Shown: piece after piece, positions 36,359-46,767 of the stretch
How the letters are laid out: every line of letters begins with the position of its first letter
Numbering within the stretch: position 1 is the first letter of the stretch
Source: Clostridium thermobutyricum DSM 4928
Lineage (GTDB): Bacteria; Bacillota; Clostridia; Clostridiales; Clostridiaceae
Direction: 5' to 3'
NCBI RefSeq assembly: GCF_002050515.1
Contig: NZ_LTAY01000111.1
Location: forward strand, 1 to 64,000
DNA length: 64,000 nt
Position numbers and translations under genes: made by a program
Notes under the pieces: generated by a model
What the model was told of the DNA's origin: nothing
Database searches by the model: none
Seen by the model: the letters and a program-made list of their open reading frames with translations, nothing else

Positions 36359-36418
36359 ATAAGCTCTTTTATATTACTTTACTACTAAATTGATTATATT
36401 ATTTTAATATAATTTTAT

Positions 36419-36455
36419 AAAAAAGTAGCTAAATAAATTTTAGCTACTTTTTTTA
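36419..36455. terminator. Terminator between convergent genes
   Basis: AAAAAGTAGCTA pairs with TAGCTACTTTTT, T-rich on both sides. Confidence 0.85.
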
Positions 36456-36489
36456 TCTAATAAAATTCATTGTAATCTAATTAAAAATT

Positions 36490-37845
36490 TTAACTTTGTT
36501 CTTTTATTGATTGAGGATAATTGAATATATTATATGGATCATATTTTTCTTTTACACATCTTAATCTACATACATTTCCACCATAATATTTTTTCTCATA
36601 ATTCATTAATGGACTATATGGAAAATTAACATAAGAACCTCTAGTTAAAATTTCTAGATAATTTAATCTATTAGCTACCCATAATTTATTTTCTTCTGCG
36701 TAAATTGGATTTTCCCATACTGATTGTATACTTATAATATAATTAGAATCTCTATAATAAAAGGCAGTTTCATGTTTACCTTTATCTTTTACTGCTCCAC
36801 CTAACCCATAAAAAGTAACTGCTGCATAAACAGATCCTATAGTCTTTTCTTTAATCAAAGATGCTAATCTCAATAAATCACATTTTGAGTATATTCCATC
36901 TTCAAAACGTCCAGAAGTTTTGAATTTTTCACTTCTTGGATAAATAGATTCAACTTCTCTTATAGCTTGTAAAAAAGTTGTATATTCAAAATCTGCTTCA
37001 GCTTTTGGTAAAACTAATAAAGGTTCTAATATTCTTTTCAGCTCTTCTGGTTCTCCATAAAATAAACCTATAAAAAATACTGCTAATCCTTCATCTTCAG
37101 AATTATAAAAACTTGCCCTCATATTTACTCTTCTATCTAATGTTTGATATAAATTTTGAAATATATCCATAATATTAGCTTGTTCTGAAAGATTAGTTTT
37201 TGGATAATATATTTTAAATATTGTTACCTTATTTAACTTTGGAGGCAATTTAAAAGTTAATGAAGTAACTATTCCAAAATTTCCTCCACCTGAACCTCTT
37301 AGAGCCCAAAATAAATCACTATTGCAGTCTTTATTTGCAATAATTAATTTTCCTCTATAATCTACAACTTCAAATTCTAATATATTATCTATACCTAATC
37401 CAAATAATCTACAAGATAATCCCCAGCCTCCACCTAATGTAAATCCAGACAATGCAACAGTTGGACAAGTCCCACCTGGAAAAGGATATCCTCTTTTACC
37501 TAAATACTCATACATTTGGCTATTTTGAACACCTGCTTCTATTTTTACTGTATTACTAAACTCATCTATAGCTATTTTTTTCATTCTACTAACATCAATT
37601 ACTATAAGATCATTGCCAATCGAATAACCTTCATAATTATGCCCTCCAGATCTAATTCTAAAATCTATATTTTTTTTAATGCAAAATTTTAATGCACATA
37701 TAACATCATTTCTGCTTATACAATACAGTATTGCAATAGGATATTTTTGAATTGATCTATTCCATACTTGTCTATCTTTTTCATAATTTATGTTATTAGG
37801 TGTTACAACTTCACCTTCAAAACATAAATCTTTAAAAAATTTCAT
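36490..37845 (-). CDS. Berberine-bridge-like FAD-dependent oxidoreductase
   Basis: A protein of about 451 residues with a PCMH-type FAD domain and C-terminal BBE motif. RSGGHNYEGYSIGND includes the His that would bind FAD covalently, and GGTCPTVALSGFTLGGGWG includes a Cys at the second attachment point, so FAD may be bicovalent. NVCRLRCVKEKYDPYNIFNY is the BBE tail. Family members oxidise sugars or alkaloid-like compounds, usually with oxygen, so its presence in an anaerobe is notable. ATG at 37845 follows AAGGATG; an upstream ATG at 37866 lacks a ribosome binding site. Confidence 0.88.
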   Translation of the reverse strand: MKFFKDLCFEGEVVTPNNINYEKDRQVWNRSIQKYPIAILYCISRNDVICALKFCIKKNIDFRIRSGGHNYEGYSIGNDLIVIDVSRMKKIAIDEFSNTVKIEAGVQNSQMYEYLGKRGYPFPGGTCPTVALSGFTLGGGWGLSCRLFGLGIDNILEFEVVDYRGKLIIANKDCNSDLFWALRGSGGGNFGIVTSLTFKLPPKLNKVTIFKIYYPKTNLSEQANIMDIFQNLYQTLDRRVNMRASFYNSEDEGLAVFFIGLFYGEPEELKRILEPLLVLPKAEADFEYTTFLQAIREVESIYPRSEKFKTSGRFEDGIYSKCDLLRLASLIKEKTIGSVYAAVTFYGLGGAVKDKGKHETAFYYRDSNYIISIQSVWENPIYAEENKLWVANRLNYLEILTRGSYVNFPYSPLMNYEKKYYGGNVCRLRCVKEKYDPYNIFNYPQSIKEQS

Positions 37846-38084
37846 AATCATCATCCTTTGTACCATATATTTTTAATCATTTGATACTATTAATGTATGA
37901 TAGAGAAAGCAATTAATTTCACATATTATTTATTCTAAATAATAAAATATAATATTTTTTTTATTAAAACTTCGCTATTGAATTAATGTAATAAAAACTT
38001 TAACTAATATAAAAAAAATACTATACTTAATAAAGATAATGTATTCATATTTAAAATAGAAATACTAAATTACGGGGGTTATAT

Positions 38085-39422
38085 ATGAGAAAAAAAGATA
38101 TACTAGAATTAAAAAAACGTTTTAAAAAAGATCAATGCACCTTCAGTAAAATGTGTGGTTGTTATGTTAATGGAGAAAAAAATATTATTTTAAAATTTAG
38201 AGAAACTTTTCTAAATTTAGATGAAGATGAATACTTTAAATATTTAGAAATTGCTAAAAAAGTACTATCTGGAACTATTGATAATAATATTTTAGAACTT
38301 AAATTTCCACTTAATGAAGACCTTATAAATGAAAGACAAATTTCTCTTATGCAGCTTAAAAATAGCCAATTAAAAGATGATAATCTTCTTGATAATTTTT
38401 ATAATATCATTATAAATAATTATGATTATACTGGGAATTTTTTAATACTTCTTTTCCATGATGCTTATGATGTTATTACTAAAACTCGTGATAATTTAAA
38501 AATAGATGAATCTGAAGAAGTATACGAATATGTATTATGTGCAATATGTCCTGTATCTCTTTCAGGGCCTGGTCTTAGATATTTTGAAGAAGAAAATAAA
38601 ATAAAAGCTCGTATTAGAGATTGGGTGGTTGATCCTCCAACTAATGGTTTTGTATTTCCCGCTTTTATTGATCGTAGCGCAGATGTTAATTCTGTTATGT
38701 ACTATACAAAAAATGCAAAAGATACACATCCTGAATTAATGGAAAATGTTTTAGGTTGTTATTCAAAACAAACTGTAACTATTCAAAAAGAAACATTTCA
38801 ATCAATTATTAAGGATACTTTTAGTGCTGATGAAAAGAAAGCTGATAAAATTTTTTCAGAAATACAAGAAAACTTAAATAATATGGTAGATGAATATAAT
38901 GCTATCTATGATGATACAGATTGCGAACCTATAAGCTTAACAAAAGATGATGTACAAAATCTTTTAATAGAAAGTGGAGTACCAGAAGAAATTACTACTA
39001 AAATTGAGAAATCCTATGTAGAAAACTTTGGTGATGATCTTCCTTTAGCTGAAAATTTAATTGATGCAAAAGTTCTTAAAGCTAATGAACAAAGAAAAAA
39101 AGAAGAAAAACTTCAAAAGCAAGTAGAAATACTTGAGTCTAGACTTGAACAAATTAAAAGAGAAACTGCAATAGATAGCGAAACTAATTTGTCTACAGAA
39201 CTTAATGAAGATAATCAAAATTTAGAAGAAACTTCAGAAACTGATATAGAAGAAAACTTAGAGAATAATACAGATTCTCAAGAATATGACGTTATACTTA
39301 AAGTAAAACCTGAAAAAATATCTCAAATAAAATCTCAAGTAATTGATGGACAAAAATGCATAGTAATTCCTGTTAATGAAGATGAACAAGCTACTGTTAA
39401 TGGATTAGATAACTTAATTTAA
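38085..39422 (+). CDS. DUF4317 protein
   Basis: A 445-residue cytosolic protein matching DUF4317. The N-terminus MRKKDILELKKRFKKDQCTF then MCGCYVNGEK and the middle CAICPVSLSGPGLRYFE are typical. A coiled coil (about 325-360) and an acidic Asn/Glu-rich linker precede a short C-terminal domain (IKSQVIDGQKCIVIPVNEDE). The family is common in Firmicutes with no known function. GGGGG precedes the ATG. Single gene with a terminator. Confidence 0.88.
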   Translation: MRKKDILELKKRFKKDQCTFSKMCGCYVNGEKNIILKFRETFLNLDEDEYFKYLEIAKKVLSGTIDNNILELKFPLNEDLINERQISLMQLKNSQLKDDNLLDNFYNIIINNYDYTGNFLILLFHDAYDVITKTRDNLKIDESEEVYEYVLCAICPVSLSGPGLRYFEEENKIKARIRDWVVDPPTNGFVFPAFIDRSADVNSVMYYTKNAKDTHPELMENVLGCYSKQTVTIQKETFQSIIKDTFSADEKKADKIFSEIQENLNNMVDEYNAIYDDTDCEPISLTKDDVQNLLIESGVPEEITTKIEKSYVENFGDDLPLAENLIDAKVLKANEQRKKEEKLQKQVEILESRLEQIKRETAIDSETNLSTELNEDNQNLEETSETDIEENLENNTDSQEYDVILKVKPEKISQIKSQVIDGQKCIVIPVNEDEQATVNGLDNLI

Positions 39423-39433
39423 TATTCAAGAAT

Positions 39434-39469
39434 AAAAAAATAGCAACTTTTAAAACAAAGTTGCTATTT
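39434..39469. terminator. Terminator between convergent genes
   Basis: AAATAGCAACTTT pairs with AAAGTTGCTATTT between the DUF4317 gene and the ABC permease gene. Confidence 0.85.
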
Positions 39470-39506
39470 CTTGTTATCATAAATGATAACAATTTATAAT
39501 AATATC

Positions 39507-42047
39507 CTATTCATTAGATTTTAAAGCATCAATCATATTAACATTTTTTAATTTAATATGCATTATAATCATAACTATTATTGAAAAAATTATAGTTATT
39601 AAAGCAGATAATATATAACTTAGAATAGAAATGTCAGGATACATCATCATATTATCAGTTTCTGCTGTATAAATTATATATATATGTAGCATTTTTCCTA
39701 AAGCTGAACCTGTAACTATTCCTAATAAAGTTAAAATAACATTTTCTCTTAGTATATACATTGTAACTTCATTATCAAAGAATCCTAAAACTTTTATAGT
39801 AGATAATTCTCTTATACGCTCTGACACATTTATATTATTTAAGTTATATAAAACTACAAAAGCTAAACATCCAGCTGATATAATTATTACTATCATAACT
39901 AAATTCATATTTGCTGTAGATTCTTCAGTAGCTTTTTGTATCTTAGATGTTGAAGTAACATTTATTATATTTTCACTCTCTAAAATTTTTGATGATATTT
40001 CATCTTCATTATCTATGTCTTTATTAAACTTCAATAGTTGTGTATTATATTCAGGTTTCTTTTTAAATATTTTTTCATAATAAGTTGGTGACATATAAAT
40101 ATAATGTCTAATATAATTTTCAACTATTTTATCTATCTTAAGTTCATAAGCATTATTTTTGTCATCTTTTATTGAAACAAAATCTCCAACAGAAGCATTT
40201 AAAAGTTTAGCTAATTTTTCAGTTATAATAATACCACTATCTGATATTTCATAAACTTCACTAGATTTTCTATCATTTAAAATTATAAAATCACTTATAT
40301 TCTGTTTATATTCAGGTACATATAATGTTGCTTCTTGATTATTCATATTTTCCTTACTAAATATTACTGATTCTTGATGTAAATTCAAGTTATTTTCATA
40401 ACCTGATAAATTTTTCAAAGTATCATAATATTTTTTATTTTCTTTATCTGTAGAATTTTCATCTTGAATTACCATAAAATCATAATTCCATAACTTTTCA
40501 AATTGCTTTTCAACAACACCTGAATTTGAATCCTTAAGTCCAAATCCTGTAACAAGTATTGCCATACACCCCGAAATTCCTAATACAGTCATTATCATAC
40601 GCTGCTTATACCTGAATATATTTCTAAATGTAACTTTATAATTAAAGTTTAATTTTCTCCATAAAGGTGTTATTCTCTCTAAAAATATTTTCTTTCCTAT
40701 TTTTGGAACTTTTGTCTTCATTAAATCTGATGGCTTATTTCTTAATTCAACTCTGATAACAAATAAACTAGCTCCAACAGTACTTAAAATTGATACTATC
40801 ATTGACTGAATTATATATGAATTGTAATAATAGATATCTATTTTAGGTAGACTATATAAACTTTCATATGCATTACTAATTATTATTGGAAGTATAGTAG
40901 AACCAATTAATATCCCTAATATACATCCTGAAATACTCGCCAATGAAGCATATACTATATATTTTTTAGATATTTCTAAATCTCCATATCCTAATGCTTT
41001 TAAAGTACCTATCTCAACTCTATTGTCTTCGACCATTCTTGTCATAGTTGTTAAACAAATCATAACTGCTAATAAAAAGAAAAATACAGGTAAAACTGAA
41101 GCAATATTATCTAAACTATCAATTGAATCTTTATATCCTAAATATCCTGGATTATCAGTTCTATCAAAAACATAATACTCTAAACTATCTATATCTATAA
41201 CTTTTGCTGTTTGATAATCTAAAGGCTTTTGATTAGGATTATCCATACTCTGAAGCATTTGTTGTGATAATTTTTTCTTTATCTCTTCTACTTTTTCTTT
41301 TTTTCTATCAGAATATATTTTCTCAAGATATTCATTATTTTCTTTCATTAAATCTTTATATTTATTACTATATCCATCAAGTCCTTGTACATTTTTAAAT
41401 CTTACATATATCTCTGTATATGTGTCCATTGATATATCCGAACTATTTAGTACTGCAAAATAATCAACACTTCCTTTACCAACAGAAGTTATTCCTCTAG
41501 AACCTTTTTCTATATACATTGGACTTCTTACTATCCCAACTATCTTAAAATTTTTCTTATTAAAAGACTTAATTGTATCTTTATCAGTATCAATTATATA
41601 TTCTTGTCCAATTTTTATATCTTTATTAATCTTTAATGCCTCTTCATCTATTGCTATTTCTCCACTTTTTTCAGGTAACCTACCTTCAACAACAATAAAA
41701 TTATTTATATTATCTTTGTTGTTATATTCCATAAATTTCACTATATTACTTGTATTGTTAAGATTAACATCCAAACTGTGCGTAGCATAAAAGTCTAATA
41801 TTTTATCATCATTTTTAATTAGTTCTATATCTTTATCATCTAATCCAAAATTAGATACTATTTTACTATCCATAAGTTTATATTCATTATATAAATTATT
41901 TATAGCTTCATTCATATCTGGTCCAGTTGACTTTATACCTGAGTAAAAAGCAACTCCTAAAAGAATAATTATTAATATTGAAGCAAATCTTGCTTTTGAT
42001 GATAAAATTTCTCTTATTGTTAATTTGTTATATGACTTAATTCTCAT
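39507..42047 (-). CDS. ABC transporter permease, FtsX/MacB type
   Basis: An 846-residue membrane protein with two FtsX-like domains. The first helix is at about residues 19-36 (ASILIIILLGVAFYSG). A large extracellular domain follows, helices cluster at about 315-430, one lies near 490, and three are at about 715-840. It belongs with the ATPase 12 bp upstream to form a MacB-like exporter for peptides, lipids or antimicrobials. A divergent TetR regulator upstream probably controls the pair. Confidence 0.9.
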   Translation of the reverse strand: MRIKSYNKLTIREILSSKARFASILIIILLGVAFYSGIKSTGPDMNEAINNLYNEYKLMDSKIVSNFGLDDKDIELIKNDDKILDFYATHSLDVNLNNTSNIVKFMEYNNKDNINNFIVVEGRLPEKSGEIAIDEEALKINKDIKIGQEYIIDTDKDTIKSFNKKNFKIVGIVRSPMYIEKGSRGITSVGKGSVDYFAVLNSSDISMDTYTEIYVRFKNVQGLDGYSNKYKDLMKENNEYLEKIYSDRKKEKVEEIKKKLSQQMLQSMDNPNQKPLDYQTAKVIDIDSLEYYVFDRTDNPGYLGYKDSIDSLDNIASVLPVFFFLLAVMICLTTMTRMVEDNRVEIGTLKALGYGDLEISKKYIVYASLASISGCILGILIGSTILPIIISNAYESLYSLPKIDIYYYNSYIIQSMIVSILSTVGASLFVIRVELRNKPSDLMKTKVPKIGKKIFLERITPLWRKLNFNYKVTFRNIFRYKQRMIMTVLGISGCMAILVTGFGLKDSNSGVVEKQFEKLWNYDFMVIQDENSTDKENKKYYDTLKNLSGYENNLNLHQESVIFSKENMNNQEATLYVPEYKQNISDFIILNDRKSSEVYEISDSGIIITEKLAKLLNASVGDFVSIKDDKNNAYELKIDKIVENYIRHYIYMSPTYYEKIFKKKPEYNTQLLKFNKDIDNEDEISSKILESENIINVTSTSKIQKATEESTANMNLVMIVIIISAGCLAFVVLYNLNNINVSERIRELSTIKVLGFFDNEVTMYILRENVILTLLGIVTGSALGKMLHIYIIYTAETDNMMMYPDISILSYILSALITIIFSIIVMIIMHIKLKNVNMIDALKSNE

Positions 42048-42059
42048 AACTCTATACCT

Positions 42060-42761
42060 CTACCACTCAATTTTTTCTACTGGAAGAGGATTATTATTAA
42101 TTTCAATACTTCTAACCTTTGCATCATTAATCTTAATAACTCTATCTGCTATTTGTGATATTGCAGAGTTATGAGTTATAACTATAACCGTTGTTCCCAT
42201 TTTTCTACATGTATCTTGAAGTGTCTTTAAAACTTGTTTTCCTGTATTATAATCTAAAGCACCAGTTGGCTCATCACAAAGCAATAATTTAGGATTTTTT
42301 GCTACTGCTCTTGCAATAGATACTCTTTGTTGCTCTCCTCCTGATAATTGAGATGGAAAATTATCTTTTCTCTTATCAAGCCCTACTAATTCAAGAGTTT
42401 TATCTACATCTAATGCATTTTTTGATATTTGAGTAGCAAGTTCTACATTTTCTTTTGCCGTTAAGTTTTGTACTAAATTATAAAACTGAAATACAAATCC
42501 TACATCATCTCTCCTATATTTAGTAAGTTCTTTATTATTAAATTTAGAAATATTAGTGTTATCAACTATTATTTCTCCTTCATCACAACTATCCATTCCA
42601 CCAAGAATATTAAGGACAGTTGATTTTCCTGCTCCACTTGGACCTAATATAACAACAAATTCTCCTTTTTCAATAGAAAATGAAATACCATTATTAGCTA
42701 CAACTACTGTTTCTCCAACTTTATATTTTTTATATAAATTTTTAATATTTATATACGACAT
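42060..42761 (-). CDS. ABC transporter ATP-binding protein, MacB/LolD type
   Basis: A 233-residue ATPase. Walker [11 protein letters not shown]-loop FQFYNL, signature [14 protein letters not shown], Walker [13 protein letters not shown], and the H-loop His in [10 protein letters not shown] are all intact. It drives the FtsX-type permease encoded 12 bp downstream. The start ATG at 42761 is preceded by GGGGGAATAAG. Confidence 0.95.
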   Translation of the reverse strand: MSYINIKNLYKKYKVGETVVVANNGISFSIEKGEFVVILGPSGAGKSTVLNILGGMDSCDEGEIIVDNTNISKFNNKELTKYRRDDVGFVFQFYNLVQNLTAKENVELATQISKNALDVDKTLELVGLDKRKDNFPSQLSGGEQQRVSIARAVAKNPKLLLCDEPTGALDYNTGKQVLKTLQDTCRKMGTTVIVITHNSAISQIADRVIKINDAKVRSIEINNNPLPVEKIEW

Positions 42762-42802
42762 CTTATTCCCCCATAAACTCTATCTTTTATACATACTCAT
42801 CG

Positions 42803-42933
42803 TTATTAAATAGACAAAATGTTCATTTAATAATATGATAATATTATAAATTATCAAAATTTACCAAACAATAATCACATATTTTCTTATTGTTATTAAC
42901 TGTACACAATAAATAAATTTGTCTACTAAATAA
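42803..42933. promoter_or_regulatory. Divergent promoter region with inverted repeats, probable TetR operators
   Basis: TTTGTCTATTTAATAA on the minus strand (42818-42803) and TTTGTCTACTAAATAA on the plus strand (42918-42933) match at 14 of 16 positions, one facing each gene. They probably bind the TetR-like protein encoded at 42976. Confidence 0.5.
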
Positions 42934-42975
42934 CATATAAATAAAAATTATCTAATTTAATGAAGGAGATTAAAT

Positions 42976-43569
42976 ATGGCAGGTATAAAGGGAAATCGTA
43001 GAATTTTATATACTAAAAAAATTATTAAAGAAAGTTTAATTAAACTTCTCGAAACTAGAGAAATTCATCAAGTTACTGTTACTGATATATGTAAAAACGC
43101 AGATATTAATAGAGGAACTTTTTATGCACATTATAAAGATGCTTATGATTTACTTCAATCTATGGAAGATGAATTATTTTCTCAAATTGTTAAGTATATA
43201 TCTGAAACACCAGCAGAAAAATATTATGATTCATTACTACTTAAAGTTCTTGAATTAATTAAAGAAAATAAAGACTTATGCAAAATACTAATTTGCAGAC
43301 AAGGAGATAATTCACTTTTAGATAAACTAATATTTATTGCTAATAAAGCTGATCTTGAACATATATATAATGCTTCAGATGAAATTAACAAATCTTATTC
43401 AAACTATTATATAAGGTATATTGTTGGAGGTTGTATTGCAATTATTCAAACTTGGTTAGAAAATGATTTACCTGAATCTCCTAAAGAAGTTGTTAAAATA
43501 ATTAATTCTGTTAGTATTTTAAGCAATACCTATATTACAAATTCTAATACCAATCATTTATTCAAATAA
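42976..43569 (+). CDS. TetR-family transcriptional regulator
   Basis: A 197-residue protein with an N-terminal TetR HTH (VTVTDICKNADINRGTFYAHY, in part) and a C-terminal helical domain of the TetR_C_8-like sort (YIRYIVGGCIAIIQTWLEND). It is divergent from the ABC exporter operon and likely represses it until a ligand binds. AAGGAG precedes the ATG. Confidence 0.9.
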   Translation: MAGIKGNRRILYTKKIIKESLIKLLETREIHQVTVTDICKNADINRGTFYAHYKDAYDLLQSMEDELFSQIVKYISETPAEKYYDSLLLKVLELIKENKDLCKILICRQGDNSLLDKLIFIANKADLEHIYNASDEINKSYSNYYIRYIVGGCIAIIQTWLENDLPESPKEVVKIINSVSILSNTYITNSNTNHLFK

Positions 43570-43703
43570 AATATTTAATATGATATAAAGTTTTAGTTAA
43601 TAATATAAATATATTTAAATCAATATTTTTGCTTAAATTACTATCAATTTGATGTAGTAATTTAGCTTTGATATAATATATAAAAAACCTAGGAGGAAAA
43701 AAT

Positions 43704-44054
43704 ATGATTGGAAATGATACATATAGAGAAGACGTAAGTTTATTTAAAAAAGTAGCTTCTTCACAAGCAGATGACCTATTATCTAATGAAGAAGTAGCTA
43801 TTGTTTATATTGGTAGAGAGACTTGTCCATTTTGCCGTAAATTTGCTAAAAAATTAAGTGGATTATCTAATGAAATTAATAGAACTATTTACTATGTAAA
43901 TAGTGAAGACTTTTCAGATGATGGAATTAGCTCATTTAGAGAAAAATATAATGTTGTAACTGTTCCAGGATTTATTGTTAGAAAAAATGGAGAAATTGAA
44001 GTTCGTTGTGATTCTTCACTTCCAGAAGATGAGATATTAGCTATGACAAAATAA
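43704..44054 (+). CDS. Thioredoxin-like protein (bacteriocin transport accessory-like)
   Basis: A 116-residue thioredoxin fold with active site CPFC in IGRETCPFCRKFAKKL and the cis-Pro in VTVPGFIV. It has no signal peptide, so it is probably cytosolic. The CPFC motif and length resemble PedC/BrcD-type accessory proteins, but no bacteriocin genes are near. It may reduce disulfides. AGGAGG precedes the ATG, and a terminator follows. Confidence 0.85.
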   Translation: MIGNDTYREDVSLFKKVASSQADDLLSNEEVAIVYIGRETCPFCRKFAKKLSGLSNEINRTIYYVNSEDFSDDGISSFREKYNVVTVPGFIVRKNGEIEVRCDSSLPEDEILAMTK

Positions 44055-44055
44055 T

Positions 44056-44101
44056 AAAAAATAGTCTTAGATAAATTTAAAATATCTAAGACTATTTTTT
44101 T
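44056..44101. terminator. Strong terminator between convergent genes
   Basis: AAAAAATAGTCTTAGATA pairs almost perfectly with TATCTAAGACTATTTTTT. Confidence 0.9.
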
Positions 44102-44111
44102 ATTAAAATTT

Positions 44112-45551
44112 TTAATCCTCTACAATATCTTTAGTTGCAGGACTCCCTATTAATCTTCCCTTATAATCAAATCTTGATCCATGACATGGACAATCCCATG
44201 TTAATTCATCTGCATTCCAATGAAGTTGGCAACCTAAATGAGCACATTTTGTTGATACAATAAATGCTTTCCCCTCATTATTTTTATATACTCCAACTTT
44301 TTCTCCATTATATTCTACAATTCCACCATGACCATTTTTAATATGTTCTATATTACTACTTGGAATATATATATTTTGTGCAATAAAGTTTTTAGCTGTT
44401 TCGGCTATATCTTTAGCAACATTATTTATTGATAATGACAAATCAAATCTTTTTGGAGAAAATATTTCTGAAAAATCATTTTCTTCTCCTAATATCATAT
44501 CAGATATTATCATTGCTGATACCATAGAACTTGTCATTCCCCATTTATTAAATCCTGTAGCAACATATATATTAGGGGTTTCATCAGAATATCTTCCTAT
44601 ATAAGGTATTCCATCTATAGTCATACAATCTTGAGCTGACCAATGATATATTTCCTTTGCTTTTGGATATAATTCTTTTGCAGCTTTTCTTAACTTATCA
44701 TAGCTTCCGCCACTTTCATTTTCTCCTGTTCTTTGCTTTACTCCACCTAATAATAATAAATCTTTATAAGTCCTAAAAGAATAACCTTCTTCGTCAATAT
44801 CTATATACATACCATCAATATCATTTGTATTTTTTAAAGCTAAAACATAAGACCTCTCTTGATGCATCTTCAAAAAATAATATCCTGGAACATTCATTAT
44901 TGGATAATGTGTTGCTACAACTATATTATTTGCTGTTATATTACCTCTATTGGTAATTACTAAGTTTTCTTTAATTTCTAATGCTCTAGTATTTTCATAA
45001 ATAACTAAATCCTTTGAAAGCTCTTTTAAAAATTTAAGTGGATTAAATTGTGCTTGATTATTAAATTTAACAGCTCCAGCAATTTTGAATGGAAGATTAA
45101 CCTCTTCCACAAATTCTGCATCAATACCAACTTTATTTGCTGCTTCTATTTCTTCTTTAAGTATATCTGTTTCATTTAAAGAATAAACATATGCAGACTT
45201 TTCTTCAAAGTCACAATCTATTTCTCTTTCTTCAATAATTTCTTTGTACTTTTTTATAGCAAGTTCATTTGCCTTTGCATATTGTCTAGCCTTCTCTTCT
45301 CCAAATTCTGATATTAATTTATGATAAATTAAGTTATGCTGGGATGTTATCTTTGCAGTAGTATTTTTTGTATTTCCACTTGCTGTTCCAACTGCATCAA
45401 TTAAAACTACACTTTTTCCTTTTTGCTTTAACATATAAGCTGTTAATATTCCTGCTATTCCAGCCCCAATAACTAAAATATCTGTTTCTATATCTTTATT
45501 TAAAACTTCTCTTTTTCTGAAATTACAATTTTCACTCCATACAGATTTCAT
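44112..45551 (-). CDS. FAD-dependent oxidoreductase with C-terminal Rieske domain
   Basis: A 479-residue fusion. Residues about 20-370 are a DAO-type flavoprotein with FAD motif VIGAGIAGILTAYML. Residues about 390-479 are a Rieske [2Fe-2S] domain with CAHLGC and CPCHGSRF ligand boxes. YVATGFNKWGMTSSMV is a FAD contact segment. Such fusions are found in clostridia and bacilli; the substrate is unknown. It has its own terminator at 45654-45686 upstream and a strong one downstream. Confidence 0.9.
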   Translation of the reverse strand: MKSVWSENCNFRKREVLNKDIETDILVIGAGIAGILTAYMLKQKGKSVVLIDAVGTASGNTKNTTAKITSQHNLIYHKLISEFGEEKARQYAKANELAIKKYKEIIEEREIDCDFEEKSAYVYSLNETDILKEEIEAANKVGIDAEFVEEVNLPFKIAGAVKFNNQAQFNPLKFLKELSKDLVIYENTRALEIKENLVITNRGNITANNIVVATHYPIMNVPGYYFLKMHQERSYVLALKNTNDIDGMYIDIDEEGYSFRTYKDLLLLGGVKQRTGENESGGSYDKLRKAAKELYPKAKEIYHWSAQDCMTIDGIPYIGRYSDETPNIYVATGFNKWGMTSSMVSAMIISDMILGEENDFSEIFSPKRFDLSLSINNVAKDIAETAKNFIAQNIYIPSSNIEHIKNGHGGIVEYNGEKVGVYKNNEGKAFIVSTKCAHLGCQLHWNADELTWDCPCHGSRFDYKGRLIGSPATKDIVED

Positions 45552-45653
45552 AAAATCACCTCAAGCTTAGTATTCCATTTCTCAAATAACTTTTATTCCA
45601 TATATTTATTTTGTTTTAAATTAATAATATTTAACCTTCCATATATTTTTCAC

Positions 45654-45686
45654 AAAAAAAGATAGACTTTTTAAAGTCTATCTTTA
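45654..45686 (-). terminator. Terminator
   Basis: AAAGATAGACTTT pairs with AAAGTCTATCTTT, ending the DUF2935 gene on the minus strand. Confidence 0.8.
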
Positions 45687-45705
45687 TTAATATTATTGAA
45701 TTATA

Positions 45706-46620
45706 TTATTCCTTTTCATAAGTTTCTAATAATCTAATATAATGATTTGATTCTCTTAATACATGATCTGCAAGAAGTGGAAGTATTATAGATCTTATTT
45801 TACAATTATAAATTCCTACTGTACCTGCTTGCTTAAAGTTTTTAAGTTTAATAGTTTGATTTAAAGTCTTATCAGTAACACTATCCATTGTGGCATCTGT
45901 CTTAGCTTGAGCTTCTTTAATTAATAATTTAAATTCATGAGCAAATTCATCTGCAGTATCAATCAATTTCTCTTCAGTAGGATCAAGTAATCCTCTTATA
46001 AATTGTGAATGTTCCATCATAATCTGATCCCAAAATAACTCTGTTTTTTTAGCATCTTTAGAATCAATGTCAACTCTATTTTCAAGATCATTTACTAATG
46101 AAAGATATAATTTTGCTTCACGCAATATATGCTCAATAAGCAATGGATAGTTAAGTGTGAATATCTTGCATGATAAAACATCTTCTAATACTCTCTGCTT
46201 AAAGTCAATAAGTCCTTTAAGAAGTTTTTGTGCACCTGCATTAAGCCAACCTACATATCCAACCAAATCCTCACTAACTTTAGGATCTACCCCACTACGT
46301 AATTCTGACTCTTTCTTAGTTATATTTGTATCTAGCTTTATACCTGTAAAGTCTTGAGTCTTCATCTCAGTTCCTAATGTAAAATCAGTTATAATTTCTC
46401 CAGAATCTAAAACTTTTGGCCTTATTGTCCCATAACTAACATCTACTGCTCTTGCTAGTAATTTCTCAAACTGATTTTTATAATGCTCTGCCTCTTTAGC
46501 TAAATTAGAGTTTTTAGGCGTAAACCCTGCCTCTAAAAAGAAAGAGTGTTCCTTCATTATTCTTGAAAAAAACAAATGTAATTCAAGTGATAAAATAACA
46601 TATCTCTGATTGTTTATCAT
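45706..46620 (-). CDS. DUF2935 protein (duplicated helical domain)
   Basis: A 304-residue protein with two copies of a helical DUF2935 unit. The first starts SLELHLFFSRIMKEHSFFLE, and the second contains ELFWDQIMMEHSQFIRGLLD. Both keep a Glu/His pair and an EH-x2-F pattern that looks like a diiron or other metal site; YPLLIEHILREAKLYL and LPLLADHVLRESNHYI repeat in the same way. Function unknown. The ATG is preceded by TAGGAG. Confidence 0.88.
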   Translation of the reverse strand: MINNQRYVILSLELHLFFSRIMKEHSFFLEAGFTPKNSNLAKEAEHYKNQFEKLLARAVDVSYGTIRPKVLDSGEIITDFTLGTEMKTQDFTGIKLDTNITKKESELRSGVDPKVSEDLVGYVGWLNAGAQKLLKGLIDFKQRVLEDVLSCKIFTLNYPLLIEHILREAKLYLSLVNDLENRVDIDSKDAKKTELFWDQIMMEHSQFIRGLLDPTEEKLIDTADEFAHEFKLLIKEAQAKTDATMDSVTDKTLNQTIKLKNFKQAGTVGIYNCKIRSIILPLLADHVLRESNHYIRLLETYEKE

Positions 46621-46767
46621 AATTACTCCTAAAAAATTTTTTACTACATTCTATACATTAGGATATTTATTAGTGATAAATATCAGATAATATGAGCTAT
46701 TATCTTTTTATTTATGCTTTAAATTTCATAATAAAAATCATAGCAAATTATTATAAATAATTTAAAT

